64,000 nucleotides of DNA, from NCBI GenBank assembly GCA_963712825.1, contig CAVQJP010000012.1:35776-99775 (forward strand), written 5' to 3'. Position 1 is the stretch's first letter. Each line of letters begins with the position of its first letter. The stretch comes from AP-15 sp963712825 (GTDB taxonomy: Bacteria > Pseudomonadota > Alphaproteobacteria > ATCC43930 > CGMCC-115725). The notes under the pieces are model-generated. The model was not told the DNA's origin. It did not search any database and saw only the letters and a list, made by a program, of their open reading frames with translations. This document shows, piece after piece, positions 55,901 through 63,980 of this stretch. A program made the translations under genes and the position numbers.

Positions 55901-57447
55901 TCGATCTCGGGCCCGGCCGCAATGCCTTTAACAATCTTCCGGGCGCCGCGTTCAATTCCGGTGCGACCGTGGCGCTTGGCGCCGGGAACACGCTTACCAA
56001 CACCGGGAACCTGTCGCCCGGAGGCAGCGGCGTCATCCAGACGACGGTATTGACGGGGAATCTGGTGCAGGGAGGCGCCGGTAAAATTACCGTCGACGTG
56101 AACCCGGCGACGAGCCAGGCCGACCGCATCGTCGCCAGCGGCAGCGCCAATCTCGGCGGCGAGGTTACGCTCAACCTGGCGAACGCCACCCCCACCACCG
56201 GCGCGACCAGCTTGACCCTCGTGCACGCCGATGGCGGCGTGACCGATAACGGGCTCGCTCTCGGCGCTCTGCCGGCCGTCGCGGCCTATCAGCTGGAATT
56301 CACGGACGCGAACGATTTGGTGCTGGAGGGCGGGGTGAATTTTGCCCCGGCCGGGCTCAACGGCAACCAGACCGCGATCGGCCAAAACATCAATGCCATT
56401 CAGCTCGCGGGGGGCTCATCGAGCTTTCTCCCGGTCGTCCAGGCGATCCTGACGATACCGGATGTGGCGAGCCTGGGTCAGGCCTACGACCAGCTTTCGC
56501 CCGAGGCCTATGCCGACAACGAGATCGGCGATTTTTATTCGGGTTTGCGTTTTGCCAACAGCCTGATGAGCTGCGACGTCGCGGACGGCCGCTATGTCTT
56601 CATAAAGGAGGGACAATGCGTCTGGGCGCAGGTCGGCGGCAAGTTCCTGAACCTCAACGCGACATCGGGAAGTCTCGGGTTTAACGAAAGCGCGTTCACG
56701 GCGTCGGGCGGCGCCGAAATCATGCTGCGGCCGGATTGGTTTGCCAGCTTTGCCCTCGGCTACGACCATGGGAACACGAGCACCGGCGACACGCTGGCGG
56801 AATCACAGACGGACCGGGCGCATTTCGGCGCGGCGATCAAGTACAATCCCGGTCCGTACCTGTTCGCAGCGGCGGTCTATGGCGGGTACGGCTGGTACAC
56901 GACCGACCGCTTTATCAATTTCGGGGGCTTTGATGCGACGGCCTCGTCCGACAGCCTGATCAGCCGGGTCGGCGGGCAATTCCGGGCCGCCTATCTGGTC
57001 GACCGTGGGTCGTGGTATCTGAAGCCGCTTGTCGATTTGAACGTCACCCATGTCAACCTTAACGCTTTCAGCGAGCAGGGCGCCGGCGGCGCCGACCTGA
57101 TCGTTTCCGGCACCGGCGAGACCGTGTTCAGCGCATCGCCCGCGGTCGAGATCGGCACGCAGAGGAGCCTTCAAAACGGGGCTCAGCTGAGGCCCTTCGC
57201 GCAGCTCGGCATGACCGCGTTCAGCAACACGAATTTTCCGGTGAGCGCGTCCTTCAGCGGCGCGCCCGCCGGCACCGCCCCGTTTGCCGTCGCGACCGGC
57301 ATCAATTCGGTAACGGCCGATGTCGCGGCCGGTGCGGATCTTTTCCTGCCCGACAGCCGGTGGGTCTTGAAGCTCGCCTATACCGGCCATTACGGCGCAC
57401 GGGTGCGCGACAATGGCGTCCGGCTGAAAGCCAGCATCCGCTTCTGA
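52957..57447 (+). CDS. Giant autotransporter with repetitive beta-helix passenger
   Basis: A 1496-residue type V secreted protein. An extended signal region (residues 1-48, ending TTVQAG) with a basic N-terminus is followed by CTGVGTVTCSGNQSAGV, typical for alphaproteobacterial autotransporters. Residues about 95-880 are a Gly/Ser/Ala-rich passenger built of ~25-residue SSGxISIGGxGxGI units, predicted as beta-helix rungs. After a GNTLTNTGNLSPGGSGVIQTTVLTG linker comes the C-terminal beta-barrel (about 1215-1496), which ends in aromatic RLKASIRF as needed for Bam recognition. No protease or lipase motif is seen, so an adhesin or surface-layer role is likely but unproven. GGAGGAG precedes ATG 52957. 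Confidence 0.93.
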   Translation: MASFTRSNRRAGRARLRKRARFRDVVILRVILAAAALCAAAPTTVQAGPDPCTGVGTVTCSGNQSAGVENPPPGTTVLDVNSLSGNIAPPAASGQPGILFFGAGNITLNSATGPFGIISSGDFVDGIVVATDGAIKATSSGNISINGLFANGINALSFAAGAINVTSSSNISLANGGNGILAYSDGSVAITSSGIIAVAGDGTGINATAGSYVTVNSSGPISMTGGGDAIDISDIGGPTGGGGVTVTTSGAISLAGNSAIAINAYSEETDPVSVASSSNISLADGGSGIVGFSDGAVSVNSSGAISVAGSLGGAGIVAASGGVGTAAVTSSGGVAIEGDGAAIVAFSVGGSANVVSSANISIGGSGIGISAFGLAGAAVSSSAGVSIGGDGNAINALSVDGAAEVTSSGRVSIGGDGAAIAAASAGGAAYVKSSGNISVGGSGTGIAAQGDIAQVNSSGDIAIAKGGQGIAASGANGAAVNSSGAIALGGDGDAIDAASTAGAANVTSSGNIAIGGTGIGVNVEGNTAQVTSSGTISVAKGGPGIAASGASGAAVNSSGSVSIGGDGDAIDAVSKTGAADVTSSGDILIGGAGSGVNANGDTARVNSSGDISVTRGGKGISAFGASGAAVSSSGAISIGGSGDAIDASSAGGAANVTSSGEISVRGTGIGVNAQGNLVQVNSSGAISVANGGTGISASGANGATVVSSGAISLGGNGDAIDAVSKTGAADVTSSGNILVGATGIGINAQGNLVQVNSSGAISVANGGTGISASGANGATVGSSGAISLGGNGEAIDAASAAGAAHVASSGNISIAGSGTGISAVGGTAGTVVASGNISIAGSGTGISAVGGTAGTVVASGNISIGGVGTGISAGGGAVDIKSSGDVTAPGNDSVGIGASASGHDIAVKIAGGTITGGSGTGAGVVLAGGADNTLTNFGTITTSPGLAGTAILGRPIPGVTSVSPAVVGNNTVNNSGDITGNVDLGPGRNAFNNLPGAAFNSGATVALGAGNTLTNTGNLSPGGSGVIQTTVLTGNLVQGGAGKITVDVNPATSQADRIVASGSANLGGEVTLNLANATPTTGATSLTLVHADGGVTDNGLALGALPAVAAYQLEFTDANDLVLEGGVNFAPAGLNGNQTAIGQNINAIQLAGGSSSFLPVVQAILTIPDVASLGQAYDQLSPEAYADNEIGDFYSGLRFANSLMSCDVADGRYVFIKEGQCVWAQVGGKFLNLNATSGSLGFNESAFTASGGAEIMLRPDWFASFALGYDHGNTSTGDTLAESQTDRAHFGAAIKYNPGPYLFAAAVYGGYGWYTTDRFINFGGFDATASSDSLISRVGGQFRAAYLVDRGSWYLKPLVDLNVTHVNLNAFSEQGAGGADLIVSGTGETVFSASPAVEIGTQRSLQNGAQLRPFAQLGMTAFSNTNFPVSASFSGAPAGTAPFAVATGINSVTADVAAGADLFLPDSRWVLKLAYTGHYGARVRDNGVRLKASIRF
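54211..55560 (+). repeat. Exact 225-bp higher-order coding repeat (six units)
   Basis: The word GCGATHGMCG recurs at 54211, 54436, 54661, 54886, 55111 and 55336, always 225 bases apart. Each unit encodes three different ~25-residue rungs (24+25+26 residues: type A 'VTSSGNIxIGGxGxGVN', B 'VNSSGxISVAxGGxGISASG', C 'VxSSGAISxGGDGDAIDA'). After the last unit two nearly identical 75-base single-rung copies follow. Thus a 75-base unit was first triplicated and diverged, then the triplet was amplified. Confidence 0.88.
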
Positions 57448-57571
57448 GGCGGTAGCGTTGTGACCTGCGACCAGCGCAGTGCAGCGTGCCGCCCGAATTT
57501 TCCTTGCACGGCAAGGCAATAAAGACCAAAAGTCTGCTCAGCTTGGCCAATCGGAACTTTGGGAACGCGCG

Positions 57572-59395
57572 ATGAAACGAGCCGCCATCTCCATATTATT
57601 GTTAACCGGCGTAATTTTCCTTGGTTGGGTCGGCAACGCCGCCGCACAAACCGTTTCTTGCACGTTAACAGATCGCGTGCCGTGTAAAAAGCTTCGTATC
57701 TACAACAACAACCCGACTAACGGCAGTGCAATTTATGCATTTTTCGAATCGTTTATACAAGACCCGAACAAGGCTGATTTATGGATGCAAGCTCAGTTTA
57801 AGATAATCGACTGGAACGCCAATTTCATCAGCCCACGACGATTTGTGACCACTCGGTTGCGTCGAGGCTACATTCAAGTAGGGAATGACGAAGGAATCGC
57901 TCCGGGGACCTGGGTAGAGATCACACTTCCATTTTACACCCAGTTGCTGGCGACAACCGCGGATAATCTTGGAAAGCTACCTGACCAATATATCGATTGG
58001 TGGAATTCCGGGCGCATCGCTTTTTTTGACAGTCCAGCCGCCTATCATTCCGTCAAAGTCACAAACCAGAACGGCAATCCTCCGAAACCAGGCGGGCAGC
58101 TCCCACCCCCGCCAGTCAAGTATCTGGCTGGAGCCGCGGTGCCTTCTTGTACTTCTTCTACTGGTAAGAAGTGCACAATAGGTCTGTTCGAGAATTTGCT
58201 CGAACCGCTTCCGGGAATACCGTTCCAGCTTCAGGAATACACTCTGTCTTCCGCCGAAGGCCCACCTCTCAATACAAAGCTGCCGACGCCCACCAGAACG
58301 AAAATTGATCTTACATTCGTCAATTACAACGTGTCTTCGCTCAATTCGGTATTTTTGCCGGTCGCGATGGGGCCGCTGACCAAGGCCGGTGACAGCGTGG
58401 ATCACGGGGTCAACCCGCCGGTGCCGGTGCCGTATGTGGGCACGGCGCTCACCACCGCGCAATTTAGACAAACCCTGGACAAGTTTTCGAGCGGCGGCAA
58501 TAATTGGCCATCCTACGTTCCTGCTTACTATGATGACAAGGTTCATCCCGGTTTTCCAGGATCGCCAGCCAAAGCATGTTCTATTGCGCCTTTTCCGACA
58601 GACAGCACCGGCACATATAACCTGCCGAAACTTCCTGGCTCGTTTAACGTGATAACCGCGTCATACCTGGGGGCGGAGCGTGACGATGCGGGAAAGATCG
58701 TTTTGCCGCCGGTTCCGCCGGACCTGACCTCCAACCCCGCCAACTATAAGGTTAAATACGCAGGAAATATATGCAACCCCTCGCCCCCACCCCCGTTTGT
58801 GAATCCTCCGAATCTGGGAGTGGCTGGCAAGGCCTTCATAGATTTGTGGAATAAATGCACCCCCAGCATGATGGACACCAGTGCCACCTGCAAGGACATC
58901 AGGACAGTCGGCAAGCTGTTTACCGATGGATATTATTCGAATAAGGCCTGTAAAAATCCGCAGAGTCCGCCGTTTTACATAGTGATGCAAGCGGTTTACG
59001 GTTGGGTCCCGATTGTCTATCGAGGCTGCACCGGGCTTGATCTCAAGACGAATGTGACTGCATATCAAAACGCTGCGCTTGCCTATTGCCGGCTGCAATA
59101 TAATTACGTGACGTTGCCGGCAAACCAGAAAGCGGTCTATACGTTTAATCCGTACACGGCGCTGATCCATGCGCCATACAGCCCGATATTAGGGGGCGGG
59201 GTGGATTCGAGCGCCTACGCGTTCTCGATAGATGACAAATTGTCGTTTAAGCATGTGGTGGCGGACGGGATAATTCTTACGATCGCCGGAACCAAGGGCC
59301 TGGAGTTTGATCCAAAATCCGGCCAGACAAAGCCGGTGCCGACCCCGATCCCGTCAACTGTAAAACAAATTCTTGACCATTGTAAGCTCGATTGA
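57572..59395 (+). CDS. Secreted protein of unknown function
   Basis: A 607-residue protein with signal peptide (MKRAAISILLLTGVIFLGWVGNAAAQ). The mature protein has about ten cysteines and many Pro, Tyr and Asn residues. Recognisable stretches are KKLRIYNNNPTNGSAIYAFFES near the N-terminus, GTWVEITLPFYTQL, YIDWWNSGRIAFFDS, and near the end SAYAFSIDDKLSFKHVVADG. The beta-rich start and the FSIDD ending are loosely like thaumatin/GH64-type proteins, but I cannot support that family. Base composition is more AT-rich than in the autotransporter. It follows the autotransporter by 124 bases on the same strand, so a joint surface function is possible. Ribosome site weak; start ATG 57572 set by the signal peptide. 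Confidence 0.75.
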   Translation: MKRAAISILLLTGVIFLGWVGNAAAQTVSCTLTDRVPCKKLRIYNNNPTNGSAIYAFFESFIQDPNKADLWMQAQFKIIDWNANFISPRRFVTTRLRRGYIQVGNDEGIAPGTWVEITLPFYTQLLATTADNLGKLPDQYIDWWNSGRIAFFDSPAAYHSVKVTNQNGNPPKPGGQLPPPPVKYLAGAAVPSCTSSTGKKCTIGLFENLLEPLPGIPFQLQEYTLSSAEGPPLNTKLPTPTRTKIDLTFVNYNVSSLNSVFLPVAMGPLTKAGDSVDHGVNPPVPVPYVGTALTTAQFRQTLDKFSSGGNNWPSYVPAYYDDKVHPGFPGSPAKACSIAPFPTDSTGTYNLPKLPGSFNVITASYLGAERDDAGKIVLPPVPPDLTSNPANYKVKYAGNICNPSPPPPFVNPPNLGVAGKAFIDLWNKCTPSMMDTSATCKDIRTVGKLFTDGYYSNKACKNPQSPPFYIVMQAVYGWVPIVYRGCTGLDLKTNVTAYQNAALAYCRLQYNYVTLPANQKAVYTFNPYTALIHAPYSPILGGGVDSSAYAFSIDDKLSFKHVVADGIILTIAGTKGLEFDPKSGQTKPVPTPIPSTVKQILDHCKLD

Positions 59396-59568
59396 CGGGC
59401 TAAGCCAGTCAGGGCGTCAGGCTCATCGCCGTGACGCCGCGTTCAATGTTGCCGGAAAGGCCCCGTCGACCGGCGTTCGCGGCCTTCCGGCGGGAGTTAA
59501 CGATTTCCATCCGGCCCCCCCCCGCGCCATCTGGTGGTGCAAATTCTGATGGATGGCAATTCCTTTAT

Positions 59569-59650
59569 CGTCATTCCCGCGAAAGCGGGAACCCAGGGCG
59601 GCCAAGCACTGCGCTGGCGGCCCTGGGCCCCCGCTTGCGCGGGGGTGACG
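59569..59650. repeat. Paired hairpin repeat (CATTCCCGCGAAAGCGGGAA type)
   Basis: The 350-base gap 59396-59745 holds CGTCATTCCCGCGAAAGCGGGAACCCAGG and, inverted 40 bases later, CCTGGGCCCCCGCTTGCGCGGGGGTGACG. The two arms can pair with each other or fold as separate hairpins. The single-arm relative is at 19016. The remainder of the gap has no supported gene. Confidence 0.7.
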
Positions 59651-59745
59651 GAACAAGAATCATTGGGAACCATATGTCTGCTTCGTATTACTAAGTTGGC
59701 ACGCTTGTTGCTGGAAGATGTCGCAACGCTCGCTGGTGGGTGATC

Positions 59746-60828
59746 ATGGATATCGGCGTCTTTATCCCGATCGGCAACAATGGCTGGCTGATTTCGACCA
59801 CCTCGCCGCAATACATGCCAAGCTTCGCGCTCAACCGCGAGATCGTGCACAGGGCCGAGCGCTACGGCCTCGACTTTGCGCTGTCGATGATCAAATTGCG
59901 CGGGTTCGGCGGCGCCAGCGAGTTCTGGGATCACAATCTGGAATCGTTCACCTTGATGGCCGGGCTCGCGGCGGTGACCGAGCGCATCAGGCTTTATGCC
60001 TCGGTCGCGGTGCTGACGATACCGCCGGCGATCGTCGCCCGCATGGCGGCGACGATCAACTCGATCGCGCCCGGCCGCTTTGGGGTCAACCTTGTCTCCG
60101 GCTGGGCCAAGGCCGAGTACGAGCAGATGGGGCTGTGGCCGGGGGAAGCGCATTTCGCGCGCCGCTACGACTACAGCACCGAATATGTGCGGGTCATGCG
60201 CGAGCTGTGGGCGACCGGGCGCTCCGACTTCAAGGGCGATTTCTTTCGGATGGACGACTGCCGGCTGAGCCCGCGCCCGCAGGCGCCGGTCAAGATCGTC
60301 TGCGCCGGCCAGAGCGAGCGCGGCATGCAGTTCGGGGCCGAATACGGCGACTATAATTTCGTGATCGGATCCGGGGTCAACACGCCGACCGCGCACATGG
60401 CGACCAACAACCGGATGCTGGCCGCGGCGGCGCGCACCGGGCGCGACGTCGGCACCTATGTCCTGCTGATGGTGATCGCCGACGAAACCGACGAAGCCGC
60501 GATGGCCAAATGGCGGCACTACAATAACGGCGCGGACACGGCGGCGTTGGCCTGGATGGCCGGGCAGGCCGGGGCCGACCCGAACGCGACGGAAGGCTCG
60601 ACCGCCAGGTCGATCGCGCTCCCGGAAGGTGCCATCAACTTTAACATGGGGACGCTCGTCGGCTCCTATGCCGCGGTTGCGCGCATGCTCGACGAGGCGG
60701 CGGCCCTCCCGGGCACCAAGGGGCTGATGTTGACCTTTGACGATTTCCTGATCGGCATGGAGCAGTTCGGGCAGCGCATCCAGCCGTTGATGACCAGCCG
60801 CGACGGCCGAACCGCCCGCGCTGCCTGA
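59746..60828 (+). CDS. rutA: Pyrimidine monooxygenase RutA
   Basis: A 360-residue flavin monooxygenase closely matching RutA, which opens uracil or thymine at N3-C4 to a ureidoacrylate peracid. Shared runs include IGVFIPIGNNGWLIST, FALSMIKLRGFGG, EFWDHNLESFTLMAGLAAVT, PPAIVARMAATI, FGVNLVSGWAKAEYEQMG, KIVCAGQSERGMQF and FNMGTLVGSYAAVARMLDE. The start is ATG 59746 (MDIGVFIPIG) by comparison with RutA; a GTG two codons earlier is possible. Neither rutB-F nor a flavin reductase is adjacent, so the gene is an orphan. The true substrate could differ. Confidence 0.9.
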   Translation: MDIGVFIPIGNNGWLISTTSPQYMPSFALNREIVHRAERYGLDFALSMIKLRGFGGASEFWDHNLESFTLMAGLAAVTERIRLYASVAVLTIPPAIVARMAATINSIAPGRFGVNLVSGWAKAEYEQMGLWPGEAHFARRYDYSTEYVRVMRELWATGRSDFKGDFFRMDDCRLSPRPQAPVKIVCAGQSERGMQFGAEYGDYNFVIGSGVNTPTAHMATNNRMLAAAARTGRDVGTYVLLMVIADETDEAAMAKWRHYNNGADTAALAWMAGQAGADPNATEGSTARSIALPEGAINFNMGTLVGSYAAVARMLDEAAALPGTKGLMLTFDDFLIGMEQFGQRIQPLMTSRDGRTARAA

Positions 60829-60915
60829 TCTCGTCAGCGGCTCGGCCTGCGGGATAACATTCTTTTTTCGGTGAATCTGCCCGACCGCCATTCGCCTCGT
60901 AGGGTCGCAGCAAGC

Positions 60916-61045
60916 GTAGGGGCGGATGCGAATCCGCCTCCCTCTCGGCCGCGTGTCGTAAGGTGAGATCGTCCGTTGACGCTGGTTCGGTGACGAACGG
61001 CCCGAGCGCCGACAATGCCCAGGCGGCGGATTGCACCCGCCCTAC
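60916..61045. repeat. ~130-bp element with inverted palindromic ends (copy 3)
   Basis: Left end GTAGGGGCGGATGCGAATCCG, right end GGCGGATTGCACCCGCCCTAC, with an interior of about 85 bases that includes GTCCGTTGACGCTGGTTCGG. It lies in the 500-base gap 60829-61328 between rutA and the binding-protein gene. I see no gene in the remainder of the gap. Confidence 0.75.
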
Positions 61046-61328
61046 CCTGACGGCAGTTGTCGCCCACGACCCCACCATTCGGCGCCGGTATCGGCACCGA
61101 GCGTGCTCGTGCCGGCGCTCGGCCGCCACTCTTTCCCGCAGAGCGCCAGCGGTTAGTGATCCCCGATGGGGAAAGGCTTCGGTTCACGTTTATCGGGAAA
61201 ACCGCCGGCCCGTTCTGGCAGCGCGAGGCGATTGCGCCAGCGACGCTGTAATGCAATAGTAAGGTTAATGCCGGTGCGACGCGTTGCCGGATGCGGCGGC
61301 GCCGGCATGAAAACAAGGGACGCGCGGG

Positions 61329-62903
61329 ATGAACCGCTTGGCAACGGCCATACTGACCCTCGGCATCGCCCTCAGTCCCGCCGTGGCGACGGCGGACCCG
61401 CCGCACACCTTGCGCCTGATCGCCCAGGCCGATTTGCGCGTGCTTGACCCGATCTGGACCACGGCGACAATCACCCGCAACTACGGCTACATGATCTACG
61501 ACACGCTGCTGGCGGTCGACAGCCACTTTCAGCCGCAGCCGCAGATGGCGGATCATTGGACGATTTCGGACGACAAGCTGACCTACACCTTTGTCCTGCG
61601 CGGCGGGCTCAAATTCGACGACGGCCAGCCCATCCGCAGCAGCGACTGCATCGCCTCGCTGAAGCGCTGGAGCCAGCGCGACACGCTGGGGCAGTCGCTC
61701 GCCGCCGCCATCGCCGAATATCGCGTCGTTGACGACAAAACCTTTTCGATCGTCCTCAAAAAGCCGTTCCCGCTGCTGCTGACGGCCCTCGCCAAGCCGG
61801 ACAGCAACGTGCCTTTCATCATGCCGCAGCGCGTCGCCGAAACCAGCCCAAACGTGCAGATCAAGGACACGACCGGCTCGGGTCCGTTCAAGTTCGTCAA
61901 GGACGAGTGGCAGCCCGGCCACGAGGCGGTTTTTGTCAAAAATCCCGAATACGTGCCGCGCCAGGAGCCGGCGAACTGGGCCGCGGGGGGCAAGGTTGTC
62001 CATGTCGACCGCGTGGTCTGGCTCTACCTTCCCGACCCGGCGACCGCGATGGCGGCATTTACTGCCGGCGAAGCCGATTGGTGGGAAAACCCGCCGCCCG
62101 ATTTCTATCCGCTGCTGGCGCACGACCCCGATGTCACGCTGGTGCAGCAAAGCCCGTTTGGCGTCGCCGGGATTTTGCGGTTCAATGACCTCCAGCCGCC
62201 GTTCGACAATGACAAGATGCGCCAGGCGCTGCTCTACGCCGTCGACCAGAAGTCGTTTATGGCGGCGCTCGCCGGCGATCCGAAATACTGGAGCACCTGC
62301 TACAGCTTCTACAGCTGCGGCGGACCAATGGCGAGCATGGCCGGGGCGGCGCCGCTCGAAGGGCCGCGGGATCTCGCCAAAGCCAAGCAGCTGATCGCCG
62401 AGGCCGGGTACAAGGGCGAACGCGTCGTTCTGCTCGACCCGACCGATTTTTCTGTTTTGCATTCGCTGTCGCTGGTGACCGCCGACCTGCTGCACCGGCT
62501 CGGGGTCAATGTCGATGTCGAAGCAATGGATTGGGGCACATTGGTATCGCGTCGCGCCTCTAAGGCGCCGGTCGACCAGGGCGGGTGGAATGTCTTCACG
62601 ACCACGTTCCCCGGCATAGCGATCCTCGATCCCGCGGTCGACGCCCCGCTGCGCGAGAACGGCGCCAGCGCCTGGTTTGGCTGGCCCGATGACCCGGTCG
62701 TCGAAAAGCTGCGCCAAGCCTGGATCGCGGCGCCGACCGAAGCGGAGCGCAAGACCATAGCCGCCGACCTGCAGCGCGAGGCTTATGTCAGCGTGCCCTA
62801 TATCCCGCTCGGCGAGTATTCGGCCCGCACCGCCTATCGCAGCGATCTTTCGGGGGTCGACATCGGGCCGGCCCTGTTCATGTGGAACGTCACCAAGAAC
62901 TGA
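61329..62903 (+). CDS. ABC transporter solute-binding protein, family 5 (peptide/nickel type)
   Basis: A 524-residue extracellular solute-binding protein family 5 member. The signal peptide is MNRLATAILTLGIALSPAVATA. Family motifs are LRLIAQADLRVLDPIWTTATITRNYGYMIYDTLLA, WTISDDKLTYTFVLRGGLKFDDGQPI, TTGSGPFKFVKDEWQPG, FNDLQPPFDNDKMRQALLYAVDQK and YKGERVVLLDPTD. It collects peptides, opines or other small solutes in the periplasm for an ABC importer. Permease and ATPase genes are not in the window downstream; argC faces it convergently, so the transporter parts must be elsewhere. Start ATG 61329 has GGACGCGCGGG upstream. Confidence 0.92.
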   Translation: MNRLATAILTLGIALSPAVATADPPHTLRLIAQADLRVLDPIWTTATITRNYGYMIYDTLLAVDSHFQPQPQMADHWTISDDKLTYTFVLRGGLKFDDGQPIRSSDCIASLKRWSQRDTLGQSLAAAIAEYRVVDDKTFSIVLKKPFPLLLTALAKPDSNVPFIMPQRVAETSPNVQIKDTTGSGPFKFVKDEWQPGHEAVFVKNPEYVPRQEPANWAAGGKVVHVDRVVWLYLPDPATAMAAFTAGEADWWENPPPDFYPLLAHDPDVTLVQQSPFGVAGILRFNDLQPPFDNDKMRQALLYAVDQKSFMAALAGDPKYWSTCYSFYSCGGPMASMAGAAPLEGPRDLAKAKQLIAEAGYKGERVVLLDPTDFSVLHSLSLVTADLLHRLGVNVDVEAMDWGTLVSRRASKAPVDQGGWNVFTTTFPGIAILDPAVDAPLRENGASAWFGWPDDPVVEKLRQAWIAAPTEAERKTIAADLQREAYVSVPYIPLGEYSARTAYRSDLSGVDIGPALFMWNVTKN

Positions 62904-62930
62904 CCGGCGCGGATTATCCGGGGCGGGAGC

Positions 62931-63980
62931 TCAAGGGAACAGCGCGCGGTGCTCGAGCGCGGTCGTCTCCGGCAGGCCGAGCATCGCATTCATGTTCTGG
63001 ATCGCCTGGCCGGAGGCGCCCTTGACCAAGTTGTCGAGCACCGAAACGACGATGGCGCGGCCCGCCACCCGGTCCCGGCTGACGCCGATCAGGCATAGAT
63101 TGGTGCCACGCACATGGCGCGTCGCCGGCAGGCTGCCGTCGGGCAACACATGGACAAACGGCTCGGCCGCGTAGGCCTCTTCGAGCACCGCGCGAAGATC
63201 CCGCAACGTCGCGCCGCCATCGAGCCGGACATAGATCGTTTCGAGGATGCCGCGGTTCATCGGCATCAGATGCGGCGTGAAGTTGACGACGATTTCGCGA
63301 CCGGCGGCTTGCGAGAGACCCTGCTCGATCTCCGGTGCGTGGCGGTGGCCGGCGACGCCATAGGCGTTGATGCCCTCGGCGACCTCGCAATAAAGGCTGC
63401 CCTCGCGCGCCGCGCGGCCGGCGCCGCTGACCCCGGATTTGGCGTCGATGATGATGTCGTCGGCGTCGATCAGCCCGGCGCGGATCAGCGGGACCAGCGG
63501 CAGCTGCGCCGCGGTCGGGTAGCAGCCGGGGTTGGCGACGAGCCGCGCGCGACGGACGTCTTGGCGGGCGATTTCGGTCAGCCCGTAAACCGCCTCGCGC
63601 TGCAGTTCGGGGGCGCGGTGCTCGTGACCGTACCATTCGGCATAAGTAGCGGTGTCGGCGAGCCGGAAATCGGCCGACAGGTCGACGATTTTCAGATGGT
63701 CGGGCAGCCCGGCGATGACCTCCTGCGTCGTGCCGTGCGGCAATCCGCAAAAGACGAGGTCGAGACCGGACCAGTCGACATCGCCGATCGGAACCAGATC
63801 GGGCAACCCCTCGCCCGCCAGATGCGGAAAAACCGCCGCGATTGGTTTGCCGGCCTGGCGATCGGCGGTCAGGGCTCGGATCTCGGTCCGCGAGTGATAG
63901 CGCAGCAGGCGCAGCAATTCGGCCCCGGTGTAGCCGCTGGCCCCCATAATCCCGACCCGAATTCTTTCCATCGCCGCCAT
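62931..63980 (-). CDS. argC: N-acetyl-gamma-glutamyl-phosphate reductase
   Basis: A 349-residue type 1 ArgC, which reduces N-acetylglutamyl phosphate to the semialdehyde in arginine synthesis. The NADP-binding motif is VGIMGASGYTGAELLRLL. FCGLPHGTTQEV precedes the catalytic cysteine in VANPGCYPTAAQLPL. The histidine-bearing HRHAPEIEQGL segment and the VVNFTPHLMPMNRGI run are conserved. The start is given at ATG 63980 (MAAMERIRVG); AGGACA abuts it closely, so ATG 63971 is also possible. The upstream gene lies outside the window; in alphaproteobacteria rpsI-rplM often precede argC. Confidence 0.96.
   Translation of the reverse strand: MAAMERIRVGIMGASGYTGAELLRLLRYHSRTEIRALTADRQAGKPIAAVFPHLAGEGLPDLVPIGDVDWSGLDLVFCGLPHGTTQEVIAGLPDHLKIVDLSADFRLADTATYAEWYGHEHRAPELQREAVYGLTEIARQDVRRARLVANPGCYPTAAQLPLVPLIRAGLIDADDIIIDAKSGVSGAGRAAREGSLYCEVAEGINAYGVAGHRHAPEIEQGLSQAAGREIVVNFTPHLMPMNRGILETIYVRLDGGATLRDLRAVLEEAYAAEPFVHVLPDGSLPATRHVRGTNLCLIGVSRDRVAGRAIVVSVLDNLVKGASGQAIQNMNAMLGLPETTALEHRALFP

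Noticed and set aside
57572..59395. Thaumatin or GH64 glucanase assignment
   Set aside because: Only a loose resemblance of the beta-rich start and of the FSIDD stretch; catalytic residues could not be located.
61057..61251. Short plus-strand frame ending RLRFTFIGKTAGPFWQREAI
   Set aside because: The C-terminal part looks protein-like, but the start lies in repeat DNA, there is no ribosome site and no known family. At most it is a fragment.
60834..62717. Long minus-strand open frame of about 627 codons
   Set aside because: It lies opposite the family 5 binding-protein gene and partly in a repeat region. Its product is Arg/Asp/Val-rich without any family motif, which is typical of antisense frames in GC-rich DNA.
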